Part shown: one piece after another, positions 10,282 to 19,729 of the stretch | How positions within the stretch are numbered: the first letter of the stretch is position 1 | Layout: each line of letters starts with the position of its first letter | From: Melieria omissa | Lineage: Eukaryota > Arthropoda > Insecta > Diptera > Ulidiidae | DNA length: 64,000 nucleotides | Reading direction: 5' to 3' | Assembly (NCBI GenBank): GCA_963971225.1 | Contig: OZ020267.1 | Location: 47,811,993 to 47,875,992 of the forward strand | The notes under the pieces: generated by a model | The model's database searches: none | What the model was told of the DNA's origin: nothing | The model's input: the letters and a program-made list of their open reading frames with translations, nothing else | Made by a program: the position numbers and the translations under genes

Positions 10282-13200
10282 GTATGTACGTACAAATGTG
10301 TGTAGAATTAGTTATGTAACCAATTCTATTTCTTTGCAGAGTGTCTTATAGGGCATCACCACCCCCTCACTCTAAAGCAACTACAATTGGTGCTGAAATG
10401 GTTGGAGCTGCAATGTGGTGGTGGGTACTATGGCACTTATGGCACGAGTACGACCATATAACGGTAAGGTTTAAATCGCTTTGCGGCGAAGTATTTAACA
10501 AATTTTGAGCAAGTGTTAAATGAGTTCGAAAAACCCAGTAGGAAACTGGCACCTTTCGTAATGCATACAGCATACTTACTTTTCATTCCATGGAAGCATT
10601 CCAACTCCCCTGCCAAACGCCGCGCAGAGCATGGCCGCCGGATCATGCACGATTTTGTAAAGTACAAATATAGCAAAATCCTTCGGATTGGTTCGGCTTC
10701 CCATTCAAATGTACTTAGTAATATGGCGGTATGAAGGAAAACGTAAGGGGTCCGTAATAGGCTATTGGAATGGACTTGAAATTATAAAAATAAAATGACC
10801 TATTCAGTTTATGCCTTCTTCGCTAAGGATAATGTAAGCATTGCTGATTCCTTCACTTTCGATGGAAGGTAGACATATTTAAAAATGTTACCATTGCCTG
10901 CGAAAAGTTGACTTGTGCGTTTCCTATAATTCTCATTTGCTGCATGTTAATAGCGATGGAAATGGACGAGTGTTTAAAACAGCCCGCGCTGGGAATTGAA
11001 CCTCTGGAATGAAAACTCATCGCGTTACCCTACCGAGCCCAACTTATTAAGCTCGTAAAATCACTTCTTTCTTCCAAATTCGTTCTTTTTAAATGTACAT
11101 TCCACGTACATTACAAAGTAAAGTGCACTTGGAAATGATAGGTTAGGTTAGGTTGCGGTGGCCTCTATAAGAGACACACTCGGAGACCTATTATGAGGCC
11201 CATTGTGATACCACATTTTTCACCCGTTTTTTTGAAAGGTGTATGCAACACTGTTTTGCCAACATATATTACAGCACACATTTCAAGCAGATTGGGAAAG
11301 GGAGGGAGGGGACTTACAGTTTAACGCCGCATCCGAACGGCGATGTGCAGTTTTTCGTTCACACTTGGAGGTTTTGCCATTGCCTGTACCACACTGTCTT
11401 TTTTTTATTGGAAACAAGAGTATTTGTTTAGTCTAAAAGTTATCAGGCCTGTGCTGCAAATCGCACGATTCAAATCGAAATCGGAATTTGAAATCGTACG
11501 AATTTTTGGGGGGTGTGCTACAAAACTGACGATTTGGCTTCAATTCGAAATAAAATTAAAGCTGATTTTCGAAACGTCAACAGAAAATTGATTATCTTAC
11601 ATGTTGAGCATTTTCTTTGCGATTTTGATGTATTTAGAAGAAAATAAAACAAGAAATTTGGAATCAGTAAGATTTTCTCATTTGTGCTAACAATGTAAAT
11701 TGTAATTGGCTGCCCTCTTAATTGCTGCCTGGCTATCATTGAAAAATCGAACCATACCCCTTTACTCTGCCATCTAGCTTGGAGCTGTCTGTATAGAAAC
11801 TGTGTCTTGTTCCCACTCCTGTCTATTAGGTATGAGGGTTGAGAATTTAGAGTCAAACAGATATGATGGTAGCGGGTAGTGTATGTTGTCAGGTAAGTCA
11901 GGATCCGGCAGTAACCGAAATCAGTACGTGTCCATCTTTTGATGGTATTTAGTCTCCATGCAGAGAGGGTTGCAGCTAGTTTACTGAAGAGGTCAACAGG
12001 AAGAAAATGGAGCAGTGCGTAGAGCCTTCTGGGTGGTGTTAATCGAATGCTCAAGTTATTATGAGCGCCGCCGATTTTTTTCTAATGAACATTTCTTCCA
12101 ATCGTATTTACACCCCATCTCCAACTTGGAAACTTTCGGGGCATAAATGCAGTATAGCGAACCCTTGTGAAAAAAATAAATGAGTATGCTTTTATATAGA
12201 GGGTTGTCTCCTGAATCTAACTAAAAAGTTTTAAGAAAAAAAAAACTTTTTATTAGTGCATTTTACACATTTAATGTTGGACATTAATAGAAAGGTATGA
12301 AAAAGGCCTTTCATTTGATACCCATATCGTGTAATTCAGTTAGAGATTAAATGAGTTCTGTATGATGTAAATGGGTTAAATACTATATTTTGTTTTCAGT
12401 TTTGAAAATTGTTTTTGTTTGTTTGATTTTTGTGTTGGAAACTTTTGTTTTGTTTGATACTCATCAATGCAGTATATTTCATTTGATTTACAAGTGGGGA
12501 GCCAATGGCATAGAAACTGACCAATTTTGTATGGCAGCCCCCTTAAGACTTGGAGATAGCGGGTAGGTATGTTTGGAAAAAAACATTCGGAAGGGAAAAT
12601 AAATGGGTGTCGGCCGTCTGGGGAGAACCTGGGAACAGTTGGAGCCTATTGTATAAAAACGACCATTTTGTATGGGAGCCCTACTAAGGGTTGGAGATGG
12701 GGTGTAAATATGATTGGAAGAAATGTTCATTAGAGAAAACTAGTGGGGGTCATAGATTTTAACCCTTTAAGAGCAATTTCTGACCAGCTGAGGAGCAATT
12801 TCTCGAATTCCCTAGCTTTTTTGTAACTTTTCGCCAAACCGCATGAAATGAAAGGTTGCGGAGCATCGAGAATCTATTATTAAGAATCTCCATACAGCAC
12901 TAAATCATGTCTAATGGTATAAACAGAACCAAATCGTCGGCCGAATTTATTCGCACCGAAAAATGACGCAGCGCGTCAGTCGTCGTGAATAACGCACAGT
13001 GAAACATAATGGGTGCGAAATTCGCATCAGCTGTGCACACAAATTATTCCTGCAAACACACGATAGGTCGAGGGGCAACTTCCTCAATTAGCAGCTCCGT
13101 CTTGCCAATTTTCTAAAACATACGAAAGGGAAAGACAAAATTGATTATTTGGCAACAATTTTTTATTAAAATTTGAAGCCCTTACAACTTTGCAACCTTA

Positions 13201-14188
13201 AAGTAGCACAAAAAAAAAATTTTTGCAGAATTTTTCGTTTGTTTACATTTTCGATTTTCACCTCTGGCAGCTGCACAGCTGATTGGTTCGCACGACGACT
13301 GCGACCAAATTATAATTTGTTCTATCGTCGGTCGAATATCGCAGTCGTCGTCGTTGTGGGCAATCGCATGCACTCCTGTGTGTTTTAATTTTGACAGCGT
13401 ACGTTCGGTGCGTAAAAATCGCCCGGCGATTTCATTCTGTTTATACTTTGATGTATCTTACCTCAATTATAATAATTTTTCCTCTTCGACTTCCATATCG
13501 AGCAAAAATTTGACATTAACTAAAACGCCAGCTAAAAAGAAATTTAACGAACTTTATGCTTGGAAAAAAATAAGGGGACTGCTATCAACAACGAAACATG
13601 ATTTTCTGTTTCCTTGCCTTGCTTTCTTGTTTTGATGCATGCGGTTACGCAATAAGAAATTGCACAATTATCGACAACGGCGCTCATTTCAAACGAACTT
13701 GCCTTCGGTGTGTATTGCCCGTATTCAAAGTCATGCATTGCCTGACAACCAAGCGTGTAACAACACACTGAAACAAAACTATGTGTTTTGTTTCGCTTAC
13801 TTGGGTCTGTGCTGCTTCATAAGAAGCAATAGCCTGTTGTTTCATCAAACAAAATAAAACGTTTTGTCTAATTTGAATGTCAAAAAAACCTGTATATTTC
13901 TCTTTAAACTTTAGTATTCAGTTTGTTAATTTCCAATTAACCAACAAAAACCATTTATACTCTAAACCATAGAGTTCAGACGTCCTCAAAGTAGCATGTT
14001 GCCATATGGTAACCAAATAGCGGGTTAAGAGTTAAATATATTATGTTTTGTCGGTGTAACATGTCAATAAAACACTTTTACATACAGCTACAAAATTAAT
14101 CCTTCTTTATTTTCAGGGTGAGTTCGAGTATCCGGTTCCTTCATCGTGGAGTAATACCGAATTAGGCATCCCGCCAGATAATGAATAG
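10175..14188 (+). CDS. ND-AGGG: NADH dehydrogenase (ubiquinone) AGGG subunit / NDUFB2, three exons
   Basis: Accessory subunit of mitochondrial complex I in the inner membrane. Coding exons are 10175-10281, 10340-10463 and 14117-14188; together 303 nt encode 100 residues, the usual size. Introns use GTATGT/CAG and GTAAGG/CAG, with phases 2 and 0. The protein has an arginine-rich presequence-like N terminus (MSVRATLVSRPFLRL), a proline stretch SPPPHSK, one tryptophan-rich membrane helix at about residues 57-72 containing AAMWWWVLWHLWHE, and the family signature GEFEYPVPSSW...ELGIPPDNE at the C terminus. All diagnostic residues that I know for the family are in place and no stop interrupts the frame. 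Intron 2 (3.65 kb) holds SINE, LINE and other repeats. Confidence 0.95.
10340..10463 (+). CDS. ND-AGGG: ND-AGGG coding exon 2
   Basis: Acceptor TTTCTTTGCAG; 124 nt carrying the proline segment and the whole membrane helix. Donor ACG|GTAAGG. Confidence 0.95.
10861..11050 (-). mobile_element. tRNA-derived SINE (family A)
   Basis: On the minus strand the head begins near 11050 with GGGCTCGGTAGGGTAACGCG (A-box-like) and carries a perfect B box GGTTCAATTCC at 11002-10992. A body without coding follows towards 10861. Spacing suits an RNA polymerase III promoter. It lies inside ND-AGGG intron 2, antisense to the gene. Confidence 0.6.
11142..11190 (+). repeat. Short dispersed repeat shared with 58724-58770
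   Basis: GGTTAGGTTGCGGTGG and TATAAGAGACACACTCGGAG occur here and near 58724-58770 with the same spacing class. Probably one end of a dispersed retroelement. Confidence 0.6.
11270..11410 (-). mobile_element. Degenerate SINE body (family B related)
   Basis: Resembles the body of the SINE at 55143-55438 (GGAAGGGACCTACAGTTT and CGAACGGCGA against AGGGGACTTACAGTTT and CGAACGGCGA here). The tRNA-like head is missing. Confidence 0.4.
11640..12054 (-). pseudogene. LINE fragment, region after the reverse transcriptase
   Basis: Minus-strand reading begins SIRLTPPRRLYALLHFLPVD, followed by LAATLSAWRLNTI and RWTRTDFGYCRILT. This resembles the thumb/connection region preceding RNase H in I-group LINEs (R1, LOA, I). 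No catalytic motif is present. Clade is uncertain. Confidence 0.55.
12060..12400 (+). repeat. Dispersed repeat family R1 (copy 3, rearranged)
   Basis: Contains AGAAAGGTATGAAAAAGGCC and TTTCATTTGATACCCATA, TCGTGTAATTCAGTTAGAGA as in other R1 copies, with part of the other half inverted in front of it (AGTATAGCGAACCCTTGTG). Confidence 0.55.
12488..12740. repeat. Internally duplicated repeat block
   Basis: Two related halves: ACTGACCAATTTTGTATGGC, AGCCCCCTTAAGACTTGGAG near 12516 and ACGACCATTTTGTATGGGAG, CCCTACTAAGGGTTGGAG near 12659. Non-coding. Confidence 0.5.
12741..14116. other. Remainder of ND-AGGG intron 2
   Basis: Non-coding, with short A/T tracts and CGTCGTCG-like simple sequence near 13340. 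No convincing coding block or element ends seen. Confidence 0.45.
14117..14188 (+). CDS. ND-AGGG: ND-AGGG coding exon 3
   Basis: Acceptor TTTATTTTCAG; 23 codons plus TAG at 14186-14188 encode the conserved GEF...ELGIP tail. It is in phase with exon 2 across the long repeat-filled intron. Confidence 0.95.
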   Translation, partial: GEFEYPVPSSWSNTELGIPPDNE

Positions 14189-14222
14189 AGTAAATGTAAA
14201 AAATAACAGCAACACAAAGAAA

Positions 14223-14228
14223 AATAAA
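14223..14228 (+). terminator. Poly(A) signal of ND-AGGG
   Basis: AATAAA 35 bp after the stop codon, in an A-rich stretch. Confidence 0.6.
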
Positions 14229-14299
14229 TGCCTCACAAAAAAACATAAAGCAATTAATTTGAAAGAAAAATCAATGAAGATAGTAAAAGAGTCTCTGCG

Positions 14300-14539
14300 G
14301 AACGCGGTGAAAATTTAAAGACGTGGGGTTCGGTTTAAGTGTCGTTTATTTGACTGTGTAAACACGAATGTCAGTAGAGAAAAACACTGGACGATACAAA
14401 CGGCCGAAGCCGGTGGATTGGAAAAGTGGAACATGTTTACAAAGGGGAATTGGAAGGGAGAGGATTGGAATTAGTCAGGGCCCACAGGGCATTGGCACGA
14501 TACATTAAGCGATGGAGACCCGCGTTGCCTCTGGCAACA
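14300..14539 (-). mobile_element. Possible BEL/Pao LTR
   Basis: On the minus strand, sequence starting TGTTGCCAGAGGCAACGCGG at 14539 follows the end of BEL coding sequence. It contains AATAAA near 14355 and ends in an ill-defined position near 14300. TG start and location suit an LTR, but no second copy is present to define it. Confidence 0.4.
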
Positions 14540-14559
14540 TTAGGGTTGGGAGCTGTTCG

Positions 14560-15305
14560 CTGCCGCCCAATCCCTCCAAGGCCCGTTCGATGAGGGCGCG
14601 GGCTCCTACGCTCGGCCCGGGAATTCCTTCGATGGAGGCTTCATCCTCGCTGAAGGCTATGAGCGGGGGGCGATGCCGAGGCTAGCTTGCGATTGAGGAG
14701 AGAGAGCGTGAATTAAGTGGCCCTTCGATTCAAGTACGCAAAGTCGTAAACTCTTCGTACGTGAACTTATGAGAGCCGACTACCTTTTTAAGGTGGGTCT
14801 TAAAGCTTTTTACTGCCGACTCCCATGTGAGGAGCATGTGGGGGATCAATTGCCACTGGACGCTCTGGGGACCGTATCGGTCGGGAATGTCTTGGGCTAT
14901 CTCTTTTGTGAAGCTGGCAAAGTCTCTGCATATGGCACGTTGAGTACCGACGAACTTTTTACCGTTGTCGATCATGATTTTGTGAGGTACCCTTCGTCGA
15001 CCAGTGAATCTGGCGAATGCTGCGCGGAACGCTTCGGTTGTAAGGTCCCAACAGAGCTCACAGTGAACGGCTTTCGTGGAGAAGCAAACTAACACTGCAA
15101 CATAACCTTTGATGTAAATTGAGCTACAGAGTATGGTAGCTTTGATCTGGAATGGACTAGCAAAGTATATTCCGGTTGTGGCAAATTAGATAGAAAGTGT
15201 GCATCGGTCGGGGGGAGCGCTGCCATAATCTGAGTTTGCCTTTGTTTATGGATGAAACACGTTTTTTGATCTGTGGCCCTAGGCGCGGAACGTAATATTC
15301 CTGCC
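14560..15305 (-). pseudogene. BEL/Pao retrotransposon integrase fragment
   Basis: Minus strand. Upstream part (15300-15100) reads YYVPRLGPQIKKR-like sequence and MAALPPTDAH in shifted frames. 15095-14730 then reads CFSTKAVHCELCWDLTTEAF, KIMIDNGKKFVG, QWQLIPHMLLTWESAVKSFK and KVVGSHKFTYEEF, the order seen in BEL/Pao integrase cores. Only the 3' part of pol remains, with indels. It ends where a SINE begins at about 15309. Confidence 0.85.
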
Positions 15306-15308
15306 GTA

Positions 15309-15640
15309 CTATACGGAGCCGCCGTGGCTCAGTCGGTTAGTGCGTTGGACCGCGAGTCGAAGGCAGCGACCCAGGCTCAAAAACTGCCTGAAATAACACC
15401 TAAAAAAAAATAACGGGGAAAACACGTTTTCTCTTTCGGTGGCTGTCCTCTCAGCTGGAAATGGCAAACCTCTGAGAGTAAAAATTGTTTATGAAAGAGC
15501 TTCCAACCTGCCCTTCGGAACCGGCATAAAACTGTAGGTCCCTTCCACCCGCGTACAAAATTCACACGCATAACACGGGTGGTTGCGGGAAGCTAGGCCT
15601 TAGTCTCGCGTAAGCGGGCTGTCGTGCCAATCAATTATTA
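15309..15640 (+). mobile_element. tRNA-derived SINE (family B, fullest copy)
   Basis: Head GCCGCCGTGGCTCAGTCGGT with TGGCTCAGTCGGTTAGTGCG as A box and a B-box-like region near 15367-15380. The body contains TTTCGGTGGCTGTCCTCTCA, GCTGGAAATGGCAAACCTCT, AACCTGCCCTTCGGAACCGG and AACTGTAGGTCCCTTCC, and ends GCGGGCTGTCGTGCCAAT. Two more copies lie on the minus strand at 27694-27905 and 55143-55438. No coding capacity. Confidence 0.85.
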
Positions 15641-16065
15641 TTATTGAATGTGAAAGTTGATCATCTCGATAATCGAATGGACAATTGGGACAAACGAGTT
15701 GACGACCTGGATGATTCCCTGCACAAACGAGTTGACAGTCTGGAGGATTCAGTGAACAGAAAAATGGACGAACGGCTTAAAGAGGTACAGCTACGAGAAT
15801 GGTTGCCGCCAGTTCAGGATAGTTTTGCTACCAGAAGAGAAGTGCCTAGTTATGATGGCGCTGCGCCGTTCAATACATTCAAGCTACAGTTCGACCTGGC
15901 TGGCTAAGGAAAGGTCGGGGATCGCCACTGGCGCTTAGAGGTCCTGCGGCTGAGGTAATAAAATCATTTCCGAAATATTTAAGAAGTGATTACGAGGCTG
16001 TCATGAGAGCGTTGGCAGCAAAATAGAGCAACGAGCACAACATATTACTACTTACAAGTTCTTAT
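15641..16065 (+). pseudogene. Gypsy-type gag fragment
   Basis: Encodes VKVDHLDNRMDNWDKRVDDL (coiled-coil-like) and REVPSYDGAAPFNTFK, then in a shifted frame RGPAAEVIKSFPKYLRSDYE-like sequence. It matches 41230-41590 of the gypsy element at 40533-43288. Only this middle part of gag is present, starting exactly where the SINE ends. Confidence 0.8.
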
Positions 16066-17190
16066 TCGATATTATTATTATTATGTCCTAGGAAACGTGT
16101 AGGTGATAGTCCTATGATGATCCTGTTTGATGTTTGGGGTTTTTTTTGGTCCTGTCCTGCTTCTCGTTTTTCCCATATGGGAATTGTCCTGATTTAATGA
16201 TTTAAATTACAAGGATGCGATAGGTAAAGCGACAGGCCCCATGTTTGGCACAAATTAAAGTTTACGCCTTGTTGCTTCGGAAGCCAATTTTATTCTATTC
16301 TTCACCTGCTCACCATACGAAGCATTACACCAACCATTAAGCATCACACCATGCTCAACCGCATTGCTGTTTGCAAACTGCAACATTGGTAAACTGCAAC
16401 AACTATATATAATTGGTGAACCGATTTACCAAAGCCGCATTCCGGCTTAAAGCTTTTACTGCGACAACCATCTCTCACTGGTGGAGCGTGATCAGCACAT
16501 TCTTCAGCGCAGCAGTGTTGTTGCTGTCTTGGTGAACGTTATCGGTGAAAATTTTATGCTGCGACCGAGAGCAAATGATACAGCACATTTGCATTGCATT
16601 TGTTGTAGTTGTACTGATTGGCGCGTTATCGGGTCACAAAAGAGGCTTTACAGGAGGAGTTACACATGTTACCTTAGATAATTGCTACTTATTGTTGGAA
16701 TGACTTTATGCGACACTGTGTCAAGCGATTTCTCAAACATGCTCCACGAGAATCACAGCCGGCTGCGATATGACAAGTGCAGAAATAAATATGTTCAACA
16801 CGGAGAAGTTTATAGAAATCGTACGAAAATATCAAATTTATCTTTCTCCCCAAGTATATAAAAACATCTGGAAGCGATGTTTAAATTTTAGAACATCGCA
16901 ATAACGGTTGTGATTTTAGGAGATTTTGATCTATTTGACATCATTAGTGGCATTGAAGTCTTGAATTATGAGAGTTAAAGTGTCGAATTTTTTTAAAATA
17001 AATTATATGCCTTAAAATGTAAAATTTTTGCAATAAATGAAGAAAGTTTACAAATGCGAGTAATCCATACCGATCTCATTTTTTAAATTTTGTTCTTCTT
17101 GAGCTCAAGCTGAATTAATAAGGCTGGAAAAAAAAACTAAATAAAATTTTATTTTTTTATGAGAAGTTTTATTTCTTAGTATATAGTGGA
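16066..17190. other. Intergenic DNA without recognised features
   Basis: No gene or element ends seen; an ATTATTATT microsatellite lies near 16070. Confidence 0.4.
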
Positions 17191-17199
17191 AAAATTACA

Positions 17200-17560
17200 A
17201 AAATATTTTGGGAGATTTTTTGGGAGGATCATGGGGGCGCATCATCGAAATGTACGCACTGCCGAAAATAAAATTACATGTGAGTTTCCAAAACGTGTAA
17301 TTTCACATTTTAGCGACGTTAATTGGCCATGAAAATCATGCTCTTTGACGCCGTTAAACTTTATTTGTGGGGTACGTCAAAGACCGTAACTACGCGGATA
17401 ATCCCCCAACGTTGGACCATTTGAAAACCAACATTCGTCAAGTTATCGCCGAGATACCGAACGAAATGTTCGAAAAAGTGGCCGAAAACTACCTCAAAAG
17501 GGTCCACCGCTGTAAAAAATTGATAACCCTGCACAATTAATACGGTGGACTAAGTACGCG
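17200..17560 (+). pseudogene. Tc1/mariner-like transposase C-terminal fragment
   Basis: Several frames together give NWP...SCSLTPLNF, a GVRQRP/VKDRNYADNPPTLDHL region and a final AENYLKRVHRC-like tail. The order (NWPxRSCDLxPLDFFLWG, then VENYLKR) is that of transposases like the one at 25327-25870. N-terminal part and ends are missing. Confidence 0.6.
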
Positions 17561-17959
17561 GAGCCACGAAAATTGGCGTACGAGAAACCACAGTAGTCGT
17601 CAAATGTTATCATTGAACAAGGTGGTAGTTTTGCAGTTATTTTAGGACCAAAAAGAAGATCTCCAGGGTGTCACAAATATCAAAAAGTTCAGTTTTAAAA
17701 CTGAAAATTTGCTTATGCCTCCTTTTAATGTTCCACACTATTGCCACGTCATATTTTCTTTCACACAAATTTTGTTCTGACAACTACGAATACAATCAAA
17801 AAACAGCCAAATCGGTCAAGCCGTTCTCAAGTGAACGCACACATACACATCTACTTTATTTAATATATTTCTCATTTTTTCCTTGTTCACTCCTCTCTGG
17901 AGCATAAAGCCTTCACAAGACATTACCTTGTATTGGTTACGTTAATCAGTTGTGTTGTT

Positions 17960-18345
17960 CTGCTAGGGTAGGTGATTGGCCTGCCGCAGGTAGTCCTAAG
18001 TGATGGGGCTGGCATCTAACGCCGCTTAGGAACGTCGCCTCTGTCTCTAAGCTACCGCTTGTAGCGCCATCTTTTGTGTGAGAAGGTTACAGCAGAATGG
18101 TTGGGGACCGCGCTAGATCAATTTGGTGCGCTGTTTTCGCAATTGTCCGAATTGCGTGGGAGTCAGTGGGATAGGAGCGACTTGGGAATCATTGATCTTG
18201 GGTACGTTGCAGGGTTTTTAAAAAAATTTGGAGAACAGGAATAATTTGTTGGAAAAGTGCGGGGACCGTGCATGCGGTGAGAGTTGAGCCCACGACCTCT
18301 GGGATGACAGTCTAGTGCACTCACGCTAGGCTATCGAGGCTGTTA
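17960..18345 (-). mobile_element. tRNA-derived SINE (family C)
   Basis: On the minus strand the head near 18345 reads GCCTCGATAGCCTAGCGTGA, with a tRNA-like GTGCACTAGACTGTCATCCC and a B-box-like GTGGGCTCAACTCTC. The body runs to about 17960. It differs from families A and B and may derive from a different tRNA. Confidence 0.55.
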
Positions 18346-18917
18346 TATATTTCACATATGAAATTTATATTTTCGATAGGAATTGCACACAATATTTGTT
18401 TCTTTTTCCTATTTTGTTTTGAATGCTAGTGAAGACAAAACCACGAACTACTTGCAGAATTCAACCATGCTCTTTGGGAGACGCAAATTGGCGCTGTTAT
18501 TCAAATTGGCGTACGTAAATAAAGAATCGTGTAGAAGGCTCTCCGTACTTAGTTTACCTTGTTTATTGTATCACGAGTCGGGCGACAACAGCGGGCTCAT
18601 ACTCAAAAATCGCAATGAAAACGGTGCGGCAAAATCGCATGTGTATGCGCAAAGCGCGTTTGTTGGTAGTGTGGACAGAAATCGCTTTACTGATGGCAAT
18701 GCTCCCCCTTTGTTGATTTCCTAGCGATAGTAACTCAAATGCAAAACATTTTAATTTTTGAACTGAGATGAAGTTTCTGTATGATTTTCTTTTTACACTT
18801 ATCCGCCAAAAAGAAAAAGTTTCCTTTTACATGTTTTAGTATTGAACGAGGGCTAAAACTTAAGTTAAAGAACAATCTTGTTGTACATATTACAAATATT
18901 GAAAATTGTATTTACAT
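18346..18917. other. Intergenic DNA 3' of SpdS
   Basis: A 113-codon open stretch on the plus strand (18383-18724) lacks recognisable motifs, and I do not call it a gene. Confidence 0.4.
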
Positions 18918-18923
18918 TTTATT
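18918..18923 (-). terminator. Poly(A) signal of SpdS
   Basis: AATAAA on the minus strand about 70 bp after the SpdS stop codon. Confidence 0.55.
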
Positions 18924-18990
18924 TTTTTTTAATGTAAAGTATTACACATTCTTACAACTTATTACAGCTATATAAGTGTAAAATGTATAA

Positions 18991-19729
18991 CTATATGCCA
19001 TAAAAGTGCTTTTCTATCCAACGTGGTAAAGCAAAAGCAGCAGAATGCACCTCACTAGAATAGTATTTTAAATTAAGAGCATCTATTTCTGATGCTTGAA
19101 ATGTTTTTAGGGGATTTTTTAAGATACGTTGACCATCCAGGCATCCAATAACAAAGCCAATATGACCACACGGATATGACGGAACAGATGTTACTGCGTA
19201 TGCAACTTGAGGAAAATGTTGTCTACAACCAATCATTGTTTTCTTTACATAATCAAAGTCCAGCCAATAGCTTCCTCCTTGAGAACAAACAACACCTCCA
19301 GGACGTAAGGCATTTTTCATTAAGTTGTAATAACTTTCTTGGAATAGAGTTACAGCTGGTCCGACAGGATCTGAACTATCAGTTATTATGACATCAAACA
19401 TATTGGTATGATTTTTCATGTATTCAAAACCATCACCAATAGTAAGCTTCACTTTTGGGTTATCAAATCCACATGCCATACTTGGTAAAAATTTTTTAGA
19501 TAATTCGACAACACGTTTGTCGATTTCTACTTGATGAACTTCTTCGACTAATGGATGCTTCACTACTTCTCGAGCAACTCCACCATCTCCACCACCAACT
19601 ATAAGAACTCGTTTTGGATCTGGATGACTACATAATGGCAGAAACGATATCATCTCCTGGTACGAGAATTCATCTCGTAATGTACATTGTATAATGCCAT
19701 CTAATATTAAGCACGTTCCATACGTCTCC
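18991..19729 (-). CDS. SpdS: SpdS coding exon 2
   Basis: Begins one base into a Thr codon (TETYGTCLILDG) and runs to TAG at 18993-18991. Holds the Rossmann-like methyltransferase fold with all catalytic motifs. Confidence 0.97.

Noticed and set aside
11140..11156. TTAGG-like telomeric repeat
   Set aside because: Only two TTAGG units next to a dispersed repeat that recurs at 58724; flies do not use TTAGG telomeres and there is no array.
15309..15380. Functional tRNA gene
   Set aside because: A-box-like head is present but no complete cloverleaf, and the sequence continues into a repeated SINE body found three times.
18383..18724. 113-codon plus-strand open frame
   Set aside because: No motif, no splice or promoter support; looks like chance openness in intergenic DNA.
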